Below the pieces are notes generated by a model, which did no database searches, was not told the origin of the DNA, and saw nothing but the letters and a program-made list of their open reading frames with translations. Shown piece by piece: positions 24,200 to 37,369 of a DNA stretch of 64,000 nucleotides (the first letter of the stretch is position 1; each line of letters begins with the position of its first letter). A program made the position numbers and the translations under genes. This DNA is from Verticillium longisporum. Its lineage: Eukaryota > Ascomycota > Sordariomycetes > Glomerellales > Plectosphaerellaceae. The stretch lies in contig JAETXT010000004.1 in NCBI GenBank assembly GCA_019188255.1, positions 930,001 through 994,000 of the forward strand, given 5' to 3'.

Positions 24200-27100
24200 C
24201 TAGTTATAAAATATAAGATAGAAACGAGAATACTATAATTTATATAATATAAACTCTTTATTAAGATCCTTTTAATTATTTATTAGAAAAAATTATATTT
24301 TCCCTTTTAAACTTTAATAGGTCTTAGAAAAATAAAGGGAAAATTTTAATTCTTTAAGGAATTAAAAAACCCTTAAGAATAATTAAAAAACCCTAGAAAA
24401 AGATTAAAAATATATTTTATAAATATTATAAGATAAAAAATTATATAGAAGAAGATTACTTTTTCCTATACCCTTAGAAATGTCCCTTATCCTAGAAAAA
24501 CCTAGAAAATCCCTCTAATTCTTCTAAAAATAATAATAAAGATAATATAAATCCTAAGGATAAAAGGGAAAATAAATAAATAGCTTTAATAGTCTTAAGA
24601 TATAAAGAAAATTATAAAAACCCTTTTATTTAAGAGGATATAATTATAGAAGAAGAATAAGATAATAAAGATTTAATAACCTTTGAAGAAATTTAAATTA
24701 GAAACTAAATAGATAAAAATCCTAAAATAAATATAGCCCTTAATATATTATATTATAATTATATTAATATATTATATATAGATAATCTAGCTAATAAAGT
24801 AGAAAATTCTAATATTAATATTAATTTTATTATAGATACTATTACTATAATTTATATAATTTTAAATAAATTATTTTTTAATTATTTCTAAAAATATAAT
24901 AATTTAAAAGCTTCCTAGGGAAAAGCTAGTTCTATATCCCTAAAAGGCCTAAGCGATATAATTATATATTTAAAAGATACCCTTAAAGATATAATATTAA
25001 AAGATTACTTCTATATACTTTAATTAAATATTAATATAATTAATCTATTTACTTTAGATAAAATAGGTTATTTATATATTAAAGGAAATAATTAAATAAA
25101 TCTATATTATAAAGATATATATATAACGATAGTACCTCTTAAAAATAATCTATATTAGACTTCTACTTTAGTTCTTAAATATAATAAAAAATCTATTAAT
25201 AAGTCTAGATTTCGAGCTATATTTAATAATCTTTAAAAGAATAAATATAATAAATTTAAGAATAATTAAGAATTATAGTAGAATATCCTCTATAATAATA
25301 TATATAAAATAAGGATAAATAATAGACTTAAATCTAGTATTATAATATCTTTAGAAGAGGCTTATACTTTATATACCCGATTTATATATTATAATATAAA
25401 AGCCCTGAAATCTATATATAAGAGGCCTATAAATACTATAGCTATATATAAAATAGAAAATTATAAAGCCTATAAAAGGGGTAAATTTATTAATATAATA
25501 AATAAGATATCCCCTAATAAATATAAAGAATATATATACTTAGAGAATTTATATATTAACTTAGTAGGTCCTATAACCTTTATAATTTATAATAATAAAA
25601 AATAGATTCTTTTTATAAAAGATAAATATATTAAATATATTTAAATATTCCTATTATTTAATAAATTAGAAGAAATCGTTTCTAATAAGCTTAATAGGTT
25701 CCGCTAAGAAATAGAAAATAATAAGCTTAATTATAAAATAAAGGAATTTAATACTAATAATAGTAAAGAATTTATAAATAAAAGCATTAAAAATAGGCTT
25801 ATAGGAGTAAAATATATAATAAAACTACTATATACTTATAAACTATAAAGGTTTATAGAACGAGCTATAAGGATTATAATAGATAAAATAAGGTCCTTAA
25901 TTTTCTATTTAGGATTACCCTTATATCTATAAGGAGACGTAGCGTATATTATTATATATATATATAATAGAACTCCTAATAGCTCTATAGGGTTTAAAAT
26001 ACTTTATAAATTAAAAGAAAATAAAATATTTAATATTAATAATATAAAAATATAAGGTTCTATAGCTTATTATAAAAATAAAGAACCTTTAATAAAGAAA
26101 CTAGATAAAAGAGCTAGTAAATCCGTCTTAATAAGTATAGACGATTATAACTATAAAATATATAATACTTAATCTAGGAAGGTTATCTAGACTAGAGATC
26201 TATATATATTAGAAAATAAATTTATTACTCCTATATCTATACCTTTAGTAATAGAAAAGGACCTTCTAAATTTAGAAGACCTTAAATTATTTAATTTAGA
26301 AATAAATAAAATAATAGCTTTACCTCTAATTAAAGGTAATAATAATATAATTATTAGTAATATAATTAATAATAAAAACCTAAAAATAATTATAGAGCTT
26401 CCTAAAATTTAGAAACCTAAAGATTATATTTATATAAAATCGACCGATTTACTAAATATATCGGATATATTACTAAGGAACTCCTTTAATTTCCTAGGCT
26501 AGAACTATATCCTTATTATAAATAATATAAAGGAACCTACTACTTATAGCTAAGCTATTAATAGCCCTAATAAAGATAATTAGAATAAAGCTATAAATTT
26601 AGAATTTTAATAATTAATAGATTAAAATATTTAATCTTTAATTAATAAAAATACCTTACTTAAAGAAGCTAATATATTAGGGGTAGATAGGTTTATAAAA
26701 TAAAATATAATATAAATAAAAATCTAATAAAATATAAAGCTAGATAAATAGTTTAGGGATTTAATTAAATTATTAATATAGATTACTTAGAGACCCTTAG
26801 TACTATTTATAAGCCTAAAAGCTATAGATTAGCTTTTATATTAGGTCTAAATCTAGGCTAGGATTTTAAATAGTTAAATATTAATAATATATTTATCTAC
26901 GTAGATATAGATAAAGATATATATATTATTTAATTTACTAGTTTCTCTATACGAGAAAACTATATATATAAGCTAAATAAAGCCTTATATAGGTTAAAAT
27001 AGTCCCCTAGGCTCTAGTACGAATATCTACTTAAAGCGTTGAATAGCTTAGGTTTTAATATATTAGAATCTAATTTAAGGGTATTTATATTACCTTTAAA

Positions 27101-28397
27101 GGCTATATTACTCTATTATATTAATAATATAATTATAATAGCTAAAATAGCTAAAATAATATCTATTATATAAGCTAAACTTTAAACTATATTAAGTCTT
27201 AAAGATTTAGGACTTATTAATACCTTTTAGGTAATAAAATAACTATAAATAAAGAAGAAAAGCTTCTATATATATCTTAAAAGGTATATTATAAGAAAAT
27301 TCTTATAAAATATAATAAATTAAATTGAAAAGTAATAGATATACCTAGTATATTAAAAATAGCTTCAATACTAAATTCCTTATAAGCTATAAATTTAGAA
27401 ATCCTCTAATATTAATAGGAAATAGGCTCTTTATTATATTTAGCTTTATATAATAGATTAGATATTACTTATTTAGTAAATAGATATTCTAGATATATAA
27501 GTAACCCCTCTAAAGAGTATTTTATTACTTTAAATAGAATATAGGCTGATTTAAATAAATATCTGGATATAAGTCTTATATATATCTATAATAAATCCCT
27601 TAATATAATAAGGTATAGCGATTCTAGCTAGAGTAATATATTAGAAGATAGAACTTCTACCTCTAGATATATATTCTACTTAGGATTTCATAACCCTATA
27701 AGCTAGGTTTTAGCTAAATAAAAGGTAATAGCTTTATCTACTTATAAAGCGGAATATATAGCCTTATACGAAGCCTTTAAAGAAGCTATATATATTTTTT
27801 CTATTTTTTTAGAAATATCTAAAGGCCTAGGTTTAAATAAACCTAAAATACTTACTTTATTAATAGATAATAAAGGAGCTAAGAAAATAACTAAAAATCC
27901 TAAATTCTATAAAAGGGTTAAGTATATAAATAGGTAATTCTATTATTACCGAAATCTATTAAAAGATAACAAAATATAGCTTTTTTATATATATACTTAG
28001 TATAATATAGTAGATATACTTATTAAGGGCTTAAATAAGATAACTTATAATACCTTATATGGATATATATAAATAGGGAGTATAAATACTATACTTATAG
28101 ACTATAAGTAGCCTAAATATAGTAAAGTACTTAAAATTAGGTATTAAATAGGCTTTTTATCTTTAGATTTTCCTATTATAATAAGATAGGTTTTTTATCT
28201 TTGGATTTTCCTATAATAATATAATATATAGTTTTTATTTATTTTCTATATTATAGGGTTTTAATTTTTTCCCTATATATAATAATACTATAAGGTTTTA
28301 TTTTTTTTTATCCTCTATATATACTATAAATAATAAGCTACTATATCTATAAGCTACTATATCTATATACCTATATATATACTACTTTATAGGGGGA
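24200..28397 (+). mobile_element. RIP-degenerate Ty1/copia retrotransposon, internal region
   Basis: In the plus strand the copia gene order can still be read through many stops. A zinc-knuckle relic with Cys changed to Tyr lies near 24,430. A protease relic (FIIDT) is near 24,826, and integrase begins LVGPI near 25,560. RT with LNKALYRLK*SPRL*YEYL is near 26,962. RNase H with a K*KVIALSTYKAEYIAL motif is near 27,720. Stops replace Gln and Trp codons, as C-to-T and G-to-A change would cause. A purine tract AGGGGGA (28,391-28,397) precedes the LTR. Dead copy. Confidence 0.85.
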
Positions 28398-29117
28398 TAT
28401 AGGAATTATAAGGGTTAGAATCTTATAATTACTCTAATAGCTTAAATAAAAGCTAAGCTATAATAATATATATATTATAAAATAGAGAAGAATCATAGCT
28501 ATAGAATAATATAATTTTTATAATATTCTATAGAGCCGTTCTATAATAATAAGCGTTTAAGCTCTCTTATACCCTATTAGCTAGAGCTTAAAATCTAACT
28601 CTATTTCCCCTATAGGTCTAGAGGTAATCTAAGCGCCTTATCTATATATAGCTACTAAGGGTTAGTCTATTATATATAGAGTATACCCCTTAGACCTATT
28701 TTTTAGGTTTTTAGATCTTAATAATTATCTAATTTTAATAATACTTATAAATCCCCCTTATATAGTAATTCCTATCTAATTTATATATTCTTAATTACTA
28801 GAAACGGATAATTTCTAAAATATACCTTACTCCTATTAAGATTAACTTAAGTATTTCTCTTAATTAATTATAACCTTCTTCTTATATACCCCTCTACTTT
28901 CTTATTTTCGATCTAAATAAAAAATATACTATTTTATAGCTCTCGTTAAGGGCTATAAGAATCTTTAATCTATTTCTCGACCTAATATCTCCTTCTAGAG
29001 ATATAATTACTTTTATCTCTTCCTTCCTCTTATCTATTTTTATCTCTTTATTCTATAACCAAGTTATACCCTCGGTTATTACCTAATACCTCCTATATCG
29101 ATTATAATATATATTAA
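28398..29117 (+). mobile_element. Long copia LTR (about 720 bp), copy 1
   Basis: Begins TATAGGAATTATAAGG directly after the purine tract, probably TG... before RIP. It recurs inverted at 57,432-58,153 and 60,765-61,489 with about the same length. The right end is set by where the copies diverge and may be off by a few bases. Confidence 0.7.
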
Positions 29118-31640
29118 TATATATTATATCTATAAAGCTAGCTAGTACTTTATTAATATATATTTAGAAAGTAATTAATATATATATAAGGCTAAATAAT
29201 ATAATAAAGTATTCGAAGTATTTATATTTCGTTCTAAATACTATTTTCTATTTATCCCTTATTTTAATATATAATCGGTAATAGGTATTTTTTAAGTCTA
29301 ATTTCGTAAATAACTTAGCTATTATTAATTTATTAAATAACTTATAGATAATTAGGAGGGCAATATAATCCTTCTTTATAATCTTATTAAATCCTTTATA
29401 ATCGATATATATTCTAAGTTTATTACCCTTCTTTAAGATAAATAATATAAAGGTATTTATAAGGCTAATAGAGTATTTAATCTATCCCTTCTTTAATAAA
29501 TCGTTTACGTATTCTTCTAATATCTTTAATTCTTTTTCTATTAAAATATAGATAAATCCGAAAAGTAGTTTCTTTTTAACCTTAAGTTCTATCGAATAAT
29601 CCTATTTATAATATTATAATAAGGTTATTATTTATTTAATATCGAATATATCCTTAAATTTATAATATTCTATTAAGATTATAGTAAATAGCTTATTCCT
29701 CTTATTATATTCTTAAAGAGCTATTATTAATAATATTTATATATTCTATAATATAATCGAGGCTATTATTAAAGATTAATAAATTATATTCTTAATTTAT
29801 TTTCTTATTAGAATAATTCTAATATCTTATTTCTTAATAAAATATCTCTAATAGCCTATAATTAATTATTTATTAATTATATTTAAATTAGCTAAAGTCT
29901 CTTTAGAATAATATTATAATTATTTATAATATTATCTATTATTATATACTCTATTATTATTATATATTTAATTTTAGGGTTATCTATTATTTAATTAATA
30001 AACTTCTTCTTATTATAAGTATTTATCTATTTATTTTAGAATACCTCGCTTAATATATTATATTTCTCTTTTAATTATTCTCTAATTTCCTTTAAAAGGT
30101 TATTATTAATAATATTTATTTTAATTCCTCTATTTATTATTATTTCTCCTTTAATTTAATTATTATTAATATATAGTTTAATAATTATTTTATATTATTT
30201 TAGTTTTAAGAATAACGGTTCTTCTTATTAAGGGTTTTATATTATCCTTCTATTAATTAGCTTATAGTTTATAGCTAAGTATATTTTATAAGACTTATAT
30301 ATATAACTTTATTCTCTATAATTTATATAAAATACTTCTAAATAATTATTAATATAATATTTATATTTATTATAATTATAATATTTAATATTATCTAAGG
30401 TTTCGGGCCTTCTTTTATTAATTTATTATTATATTAATATTAATTTATAAAATATAATAATTTAATTAAATAAACTATTTAATCTTTAATTATCTCTTTT
30501 TTATAATTATTTATTAATTATTTATTTATCGGTCTAGTTTTAGGTTTATTATAGATTATCTTAATTTCTTTCTTTATTATTTTAATATTATTTTAAGCCC
30601 TTCTTAATCTATAATAAAGTCTTTACCCTCTTAGCTACCCTATTTAGCTCTATCCTTATATAAGGAATTCCCTAAATTATAACTTATTATATAAAATCTA
30701 GATTAAATTTCGTAAATAAAAGTATTATTTTATAAATTTATAATAAAAGTTTAAATAATTCTACTTCTAAGCTATTATAAATATCTATAAAATCTTAATA
30801 TTTCTAATTAAAGGCTTAAAATTATTAATCTTATTTATATAATTTAATAATTATCTAAAGTATTTAAGTATTATTACTATCTATATTACCTTTTAATTAA
30901 GCTTTTATTATTTTCTAAGTAATTTAATGAATAATTAATATTCTATTTATATATATAATATCTATTTCCGCTATAAAGTATTAATAAAATAATTATTAAT
31001 ATATATAATTTTATCGATATTTTTATAGAAGCTCTTTTTATTAAGCTAGAATTATATATTAAGGCTAAATAAGAAAATATTAAATTCTAATTAAGAAATC
31101 CTTTTATATTAAATAGTTAATAATTATATCTTTATAAAGGGTATATTTTATAATTCTTTATATAATATTAATTTAAATATTAATATTAATCTATTATTTA
31201 TTTTTAATAATAGGCTTATTAAGTCTCCCTTTTAGAAGGTAGCTAGTTCTTCGTATTTCTATTTCCTTATAAGTTTCTATTATTCTTCTTTTAATTATTA
31301 ATCTAATTCCTTATCTATAATTAATAATAAATTATCGAATATTTTATTCTCTATATCTTATCTTTATTTTATATTAAGCTTTAATTATATTAATTCTTTA
31401 ATATTCTCTATTTATTATCTTATAATAGCTTATCTTCTAATACTCTTTATATCTCTAATCGATATATTATCTTAATAATTATTATTCTTTAAGGGTAGAT
31501 CGATTATTATATTAAGGAGTCTTATATAACGAGTAAAGGGATTAATTATTAATCTCTTAGGGGTAGCTAATAAGATAGAATAATCGATATCCTCCTTTAA
31601 ACCTTAGTCCTCTAAGCTTCCTTATAACTATTCCCTCGCT
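29118..31640 (-). mobile_element. RIP-degenerate Ty3/gypsy retrotransposon fragment
   Basis: On the minus strand near 29,330-29,460 the translation reads FILKKGNKLRIYIDYKGFN, then KLFTKLDLKNTYYRL, the gypsy reverse-transcriptase fingers. Upstream coding to 31.5 kb is too damaged to assign firmly. The copia element to the left seems to have inserted into it. Confidence 0.7.
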
Positions 31641-33522
31641 ATGCTCGGTCCCCTCTACTTAATTCCTACGATTAAACCTCAGGCGATCCCCTATTGGTTT
31701 TATACCTCTCTCAGGTCCTGATAGTACGCTTGCTTCTCAAATTGTCGCATTTAGTCCGCGCAGCTGCTAACGAAGCGCAGCGCCGCTGGCTCGAAGTATA
31801 GTCACGGCAGTGCTCCTATCGGAACATTATTTTTACTAAGACGTTGGTAGAGGCAACTTGCCCGGACTTTGCTTCACGCCATCCAGTGCGCCTTGGGTAG
31901 TATGGACTCTTGGCCAGACAAGTAGTGTGCGAACATTTCTTGTTCTGATTGTTTCACAGACGACTTACTACCCAAGTCATACATGATTCCATCTTTTTCG
32001 TGTCTTCCTCGATATATGGTCTGCTTGATTTCTCATTTATGGATCACAAGGGTTGGTGCTAAAAGCCAGTGTCATTGCCGTTTAAAGAAGGATGGCGAAT
32101 CCAGGATGTTTGCTGGCTGGTGCCCCTAGCTGTGAGAGTGACTGTATCAGCCAGTCGAATTCTGCCCTATGTGTCTCATCGGCTTGCCGTATCCAAGCAC
32201 TTGACGCCGTGAGAGGTCAAACACGGAAATGGACAGAGTAGGAGCCTGGAGAAGCTCCTCGTTCCTGGGCCAGAAGCCAGGGCTGCCGAGTTTACCTCAA
32301 ACACTCGAACATAGTGTCAAGTGAGGTTATGCCTCATCAAGAAAGGTACCCAAGGTAAGGGAAGCAGGGTCCATGGATCCAAGCTCTCTTTTGAGGTCTG
32401 TCAAAATCGGGAAATAGCCTCACTATAGCGACATACCGGATTGCACGGTACAGTCGTGACCGCCGAATGGCGAATGCCGTACAGTGCAGGGTACGATAGG
32501 CCATGCACAGGGCGCGGGAGAAGCTCTAGCGTCGTGGTAATTCCATGTCGGATATTCCATACTTATAAGTCTCTTCGTTTTGTTCGTCTTTCACTAGCAC
32601 AAGTCTTAGCTTATATTGAGTATGACGAGAATGCATGCCTTGCGATGTTTATTCAACAACGTAGAGTCATGACCCAGACCCCTGCGTGTCCCTGAGCATG
32701 CCAGCCTGAGCGGGCCTGCAAAAATGATGCTGACTAACTAAGGTACCTACCTAGGTAGCTTGCCTAGGTACATTCGCACCGCACGTGGCTAGGGTGCAGT
32801 GGTCCAGGCAGGCGTCAGGCGACAGGCGATAGACGCCAAGCGACATGCGAGAGGCGAGCAGGTACCAGGTACCATGTACCTCGTCCGACCTTGCCTCTCG
32901 TTCGGCCTTGCCTTAGCTCAGTCACCACCCGACCTCCTCCAACACATCTGACCTGGGAACCACCAGCCTTCTATCCCATCGTCGAAACCCAGACGCTTCA
33001 CAATCCTCGCCGTTGAACATCCTCGCCAACTGCTCGATTGCGTGTCGCTCCATCAACTCCTAGCCCTGCACCACTTCCCTCTCTATCCTCCAAACTCAAT
33101 TCCGCATCCAGACCACACACCCCTACGCCAAATACACCGCTTCCCCTCCACTCACCACTCACCCAAACACACACCCTTACTCTGGTCGGACGACGTCGAT
33201 CCTGCTGCTCGACTTGACTCAACCCAGAGCTCGCCGCTCTGCGACTCGGCGTCACCACCCCCCCCCCCCCCCCCCCCACCCTTGACGACGAACAACTCGC
33301 ATCGACTCTCTACCGCCATCATCAATCCATACTCTCCCCCTCCTGACTCCTTCCATTCTCGACGACACAACCAGCGCCCAGTGCATCTCGACCTGATTGA
33401 ACCCCCTCCCCCTTTCGGGCTGCTTCCACCGCCCGCCAAGACAACGACGCTGCCCTCCGTGCGCGAAACCTCCCTCAAGCCCAACCTGCGCGCTCACATG
33501 AGCCTTGCGCTTCCTCTACAAA
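31641..33522. other. Intergenic region and promoter of the 4E-T-like gene
   Basis: GC content returns to normal here. No gene is supported. The last 500 bases are C-rich and include an uninterrupted run of 20 C residues at 33,258-33,277, probably in the promoter or 5' leader. Confidence 0.5.
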
Positions 33523-36051
33523 ATGGCACTCCGTTACACAACCGAGCTCCTCTTCCACCTCCGCCAATCTCCACTATGCATCAAGCCCGCCAGCCTTCCT
33601 CCCGCTGAGGATTGGATGGGGTGAGTGACGATCCCTTCTACGTCCATCCAAACACGATCCAGAGCTGACCGTCGCCCAAGCCCTCCTCCAGATAATACAC
33701 GCACCCAGACCAAGACTACCGCCGACAGGCGATCCCACGATGCCTCCCTTCTTGACCAGACAAACAGGCGCCCGGGTGTTGAGCGCCACATGTCCCGAAA
33801 CAGCGCAAGTACGTCACGCCCTCTACGCTCACAGCTCTCCGTGCGGCAGCTCAAACGAAGTATACACAGGCCCGGAAGACATCATACTAGGACCTCCTGG
33901 CACCTCCTTTGCCACTGCCGGCGGCCGGCCCATCAGCGTCCCCGCCACTGGCGCCCGACCATTTGACGCCGACAAGGACTCCAAAGAGCCCGACGCCCGC
34001 GATCGCTTCAACTTTCGCAACAGTCGCAATGGCGACTCGGAACTCGGCGACAGGTTCCGCGACTCGAGGAACAGCAACTTTCGCCGCCGCGGAGAAGGCG
34101 ATCAAGATACCGAGGGCTGGAGCACCGTCAAGCCTCGCAAGAGTTTCGGCGCCGAAGGCGCTGAGCGCTTCCATGGTCGCATGGGAGGTGGCGACCGCTT
34201 CACGACCGATCGCAAGCCCCGCGAGAGGGACGATCACGATGCTGCAAGGGACAGGCCGCGCCGTACGTTCGACAACCACGGCAAGGACGCCGAAGTCGAT
34301 GATTCTCTCGAACCTCGCACCCGAAACGGCCTGAGCCGTGGCAAGGCGGACCCTTGGTTCAAGAATGAGCCTGTCGAGAAGCCTCAGATGACGGCACGTG
34401 AGCGCATCGATCGCGCCAAGAGCTGGAGGGACAAGAACCAGGATGCCGAGCCCGCTCCAGAACCCCGGTCCACCGACCGGTCCACCGGCCGCAACCACGA
34501 TCGCCGCTGGGACCGCGACCAGCGCAACGAACGCGACCCCGAGTGGATGGATGAGCCTGCTGCCGACAAGCATGAACGTCACACGGAGGAGGACTTTAAG
34601 AAGTTCATGGAGAGCATGAAAGGCCAAAAGGCCGCCGCCGCTGCCGCTGCCGCTGCCTCCGACAAGCCCGTCGCTGCGACTGCGTTGGAGGCCGCGATCA
34701 AGGCCGAGCAGCCTGCTGTTGCGTCTGCGCCCGTCGAGACGGGCCCCGACAAGTTCTTCATGGCTTTCGCTTCCACTGGAGGCCTGGACCCGCCCAGCGA
34801 ACAGAAAGAGGCCACGCCCAAGCCCAGTAGGGCTGGCGGTGGCAAATCCTCTCGCTTTACTTCCTTCTTCAGCGCGCCGCACGAGGACGCGAGCGCCCGC
34901 CACCAACCGGAGCCTCCTGCACCCGCCCCAGGCCTGCCCATCATGGGTGGCAACGCCATCATGAGTGCCGGCACCCCGAATGCGGAGAAGGAGGCATTCG
35001 CCGTGCTGCTGCAGAAGCTTCAACGCTCCAACGTGAATGAGGGCTCGACACCGCCGGCCGCCCAGCTCTTCCAGAAGCCCCCTCACGAGCCATCGCCCGG
35101 AGGCCCGATTCAGTCTCCCAACCCCTTCCAACAATACGGACCTCCTGAACATCGCGAAGACCCGCGTATCCGTCACCAGCATCCCATGCCGCCACAGGAC
35201 GTTCCCGCCCCTCGACCCATGTTGGCCACCCAGCAGTCGGCGAGCCACCAGGACAAGATGCTGCAGGATCTTCTCGCCCAGCGCCAGCTTGCCTCCAGCC
35301 AAGGATCTGGTAGGACTGAGGGCGCCCCCATCCTCAGATGCGGAACAACAGCAACGCCGAGTTTTTGATGAATCTCATGAGAGCGCAGCCCGAGCCTGTC
35401 CGAACCGAACAGATGCTCATGCGCATGCACCAGCAGCCGCAACCCCAGGGTCAGCGGAACGCCTCCATCTCGCACCTCCAAGATCGCGAGCCCAGCTTCT
35501 CCCCAGGCGGCGGCGCCCGCGAGTCGCGGTCCATGCGAGGTCCTCCTCCCGGCTTCATGGAAGAGGGCTTCCACCACGAGCCCGAGGGTCGCCCGCAGCC
35601 CACGCAGATCTTGCAGCGTCCTCCGCCGCCTCCTGGGCCCGACCAGATGAACCCCAACTGGATGCAGCAGGGTGGCCCGATGCCCCCTCAGCAACGTAAC
35701 ATGGGTCCTCCCCCTGGCCTCGTAGGCGGCCCTGGTGGTCCTGGCGGTCCTGGCGGCCCAGGCGGACCAGTCGGCCCTGGCCGCAACCACCCCATGGCAG
35801 GCATGTTCCCTCCGGGTCCCAACTTCCCACCGGGCGGCTTCCCCCCACCTGAGAGCATGGCTGGTCCGCCTCCGCGCAACATGCAGCCTCCTCCAGGATT
35901 TTTCGGAGGCCCCCCGCCCCCCGGCTTCATGCCGCCCCCCGGTATGGGGGTACCCGGTTTCCAGGGCCCCGGACTCGAGGGTCACGGATTCCCCTTTGAC
36001 GGGCGCGGCTTGCCTCCCCCTGGCGCCGCCCAAGCCTTCCGCAGGCAGTAA
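33523..36051 (+). CDS. Putative eIF4E-binding 4E-T/Eap1-like protein, with one frame break
   Basis: Three exons: 33523-33620, 33681-33808 and 33870-36051. Introns are 60 and 61 nt; the first has a GCTGAC branch point at 33,664. The N-terminus MALRYTTELLFHLRQSPL contains YTTELLF, a match to the eIF4E-binding consensus YxxxxL-hydrophobic, followed by PAEDWMG. Later parts are low-complexity: RDR/NSR repeats, a DPEWMDEP then EEDFKKFMESMKG segment, nine Ala, and a Pro/Gly/Met-rich tail with repeated GGP. In C5 at 35,325-35,329 one base seems missing; adding it joins EGAP to PQMRNNSNAEFLMNLM, giving about 802 residues. The role (translational repressor or P-body scaffold) is inferred from the motif and layout only. 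Confidence 0.7.
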
Positions 36052-37369
36052 CGTGCCTTCTCTGAAGGTTTTCCGGAGGCCATAATCATATCAAGAGGCA
36101 TGACACACCATCATTGCCAATACACCATCATGCCCACGACGCTACATTCAAACTCACCCTTTTTCTCTCTCAAATGCTGTCAAAACAAAAATGGCAGGCG
36201 TTCACACATGGCAGCCTCAACCATGGCTCTGTGAACGTTGTTCTGGAACCCAACCGGCACGTTTGCCGCGTTTCCCACACGAAGTGTCGGCCACGACGGC
36301 GGTCTTGGCCGGTCAGTCTGTATAACGATTTCAAGTAGCGGCTTGACGCCGATGAACAACCTTGTTTGGGACATGTTGGGGTAATGACGAGGCAGACCTA
36401 TGGAGGGCCTACGGGGGTTCTGATCTCACCGTAGACATGAATGATGAATGGATGTATTGCTCCGATTTTGTGTTTCCGTGATTCGTGCGAGTGACTAAGT
36501 GCAGGTGCTGTAGTCGACGTTTGGAGGACTGTTGGACTTTGCGGTCCCCAGACATGGCGCCGGATCTTGACGTCTTCAGATCCTTTGCATGCTGTGGAAG
36601 TGCTGCTACTAAGCTGCTACTAAAACAGAAACGAAGACGATCGCATCTTCACCCAGACAGCTCTGACTCCCTTAGCACAGTGAAGCGCCAACCCGTCCCT
36701 CTCGACCACCCACGCACCCTCCCGTCACCTAGCAACACTTGGCTCCTTCCATCCGAACATGGCACACACGCGTACCGCCGACACCCAGGCAACGGCTCTC
36801 AGGCACCCAAAACAAAAGAAGCCATGACCCGCTCTCTGCCCTTGATAAACGCGCCGAAAGTCTCGGCCTGGCGGCTGGGAGCTGTAGGCACAGTGGTAGT
36901 GCAACAGCTTCCGTGGAGTCTAAAGTGACAGACACCAGGGGCAGCCCGGCTTCCTCACTTTTTTTTTTTCTTTCCTCGTCTGGAGGCTCGGGTTCGAGAC
37001 GTGCGCTTGCACTTTTTGCAGAGTTGTTTTTACGCAGGCACGTTGTTTTGCGCGTCTCTTTAGGAAAAAGGGCACCTTTGGCCGATCACACACACAAGAC
37101 ACGCACGTTGGTTACATCACCGAGGCTCAACGTGTATGCTACCAGTCCATTCAAGGCAGAGAAAAATGCCCGGCACAGGCAGCTGACGATATGCAATGTC
37201 CCATTCAGTCCCCGCCGCCGTTGCCGGGAACGACACCATGCCCTGCACCCCCTCCCCTCCCTGCCCGCAACGCCAGGACGCCAACGCTAAACGGAGCAAA
37301 GCCATCTAACCACGAAATAAGTCGCCGCCGCCCGCTACCGGGGGGCCCCTCTCTGTCGCCGACGGCGTT
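36052..37369. other. Intergenic region between convergent genes
   Basis: This 1.3-kb stretch lies between the 3' ends of the 4E-T-like and Sec1 genes. No motif-bearing frame, RNA gene or repeat is visible. Confidence 0.5.

Larger units (their letters stand above)
23335..31640. repeat. AT-rich RIP-mutated transposon block 1
   Basis: About 8.3 kb of very AT-rich, TpA-rich sequence with stops in all frames. It contrasts sharply with the GC-rich DNA on both sides. Residual coding identifies copia and gypsy retroelements (listed separately). The first 850 bases after the LTR and some of the right end cannot be assigned. No host gene is seen. Confidence 0.9.

Noticed and set aside
33887..35302. 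471-codon minus-strand open frame
   Set aside because: Antisense to the 4E-T-like gene, low-complexity, with no recognised domain.
35311..35338. 28-base GTAGGA..CAG intron in the 4E-T-like gene
   Set aside because: Too short for a fungal intron; one missing C in a C5 run explains the frame change better.
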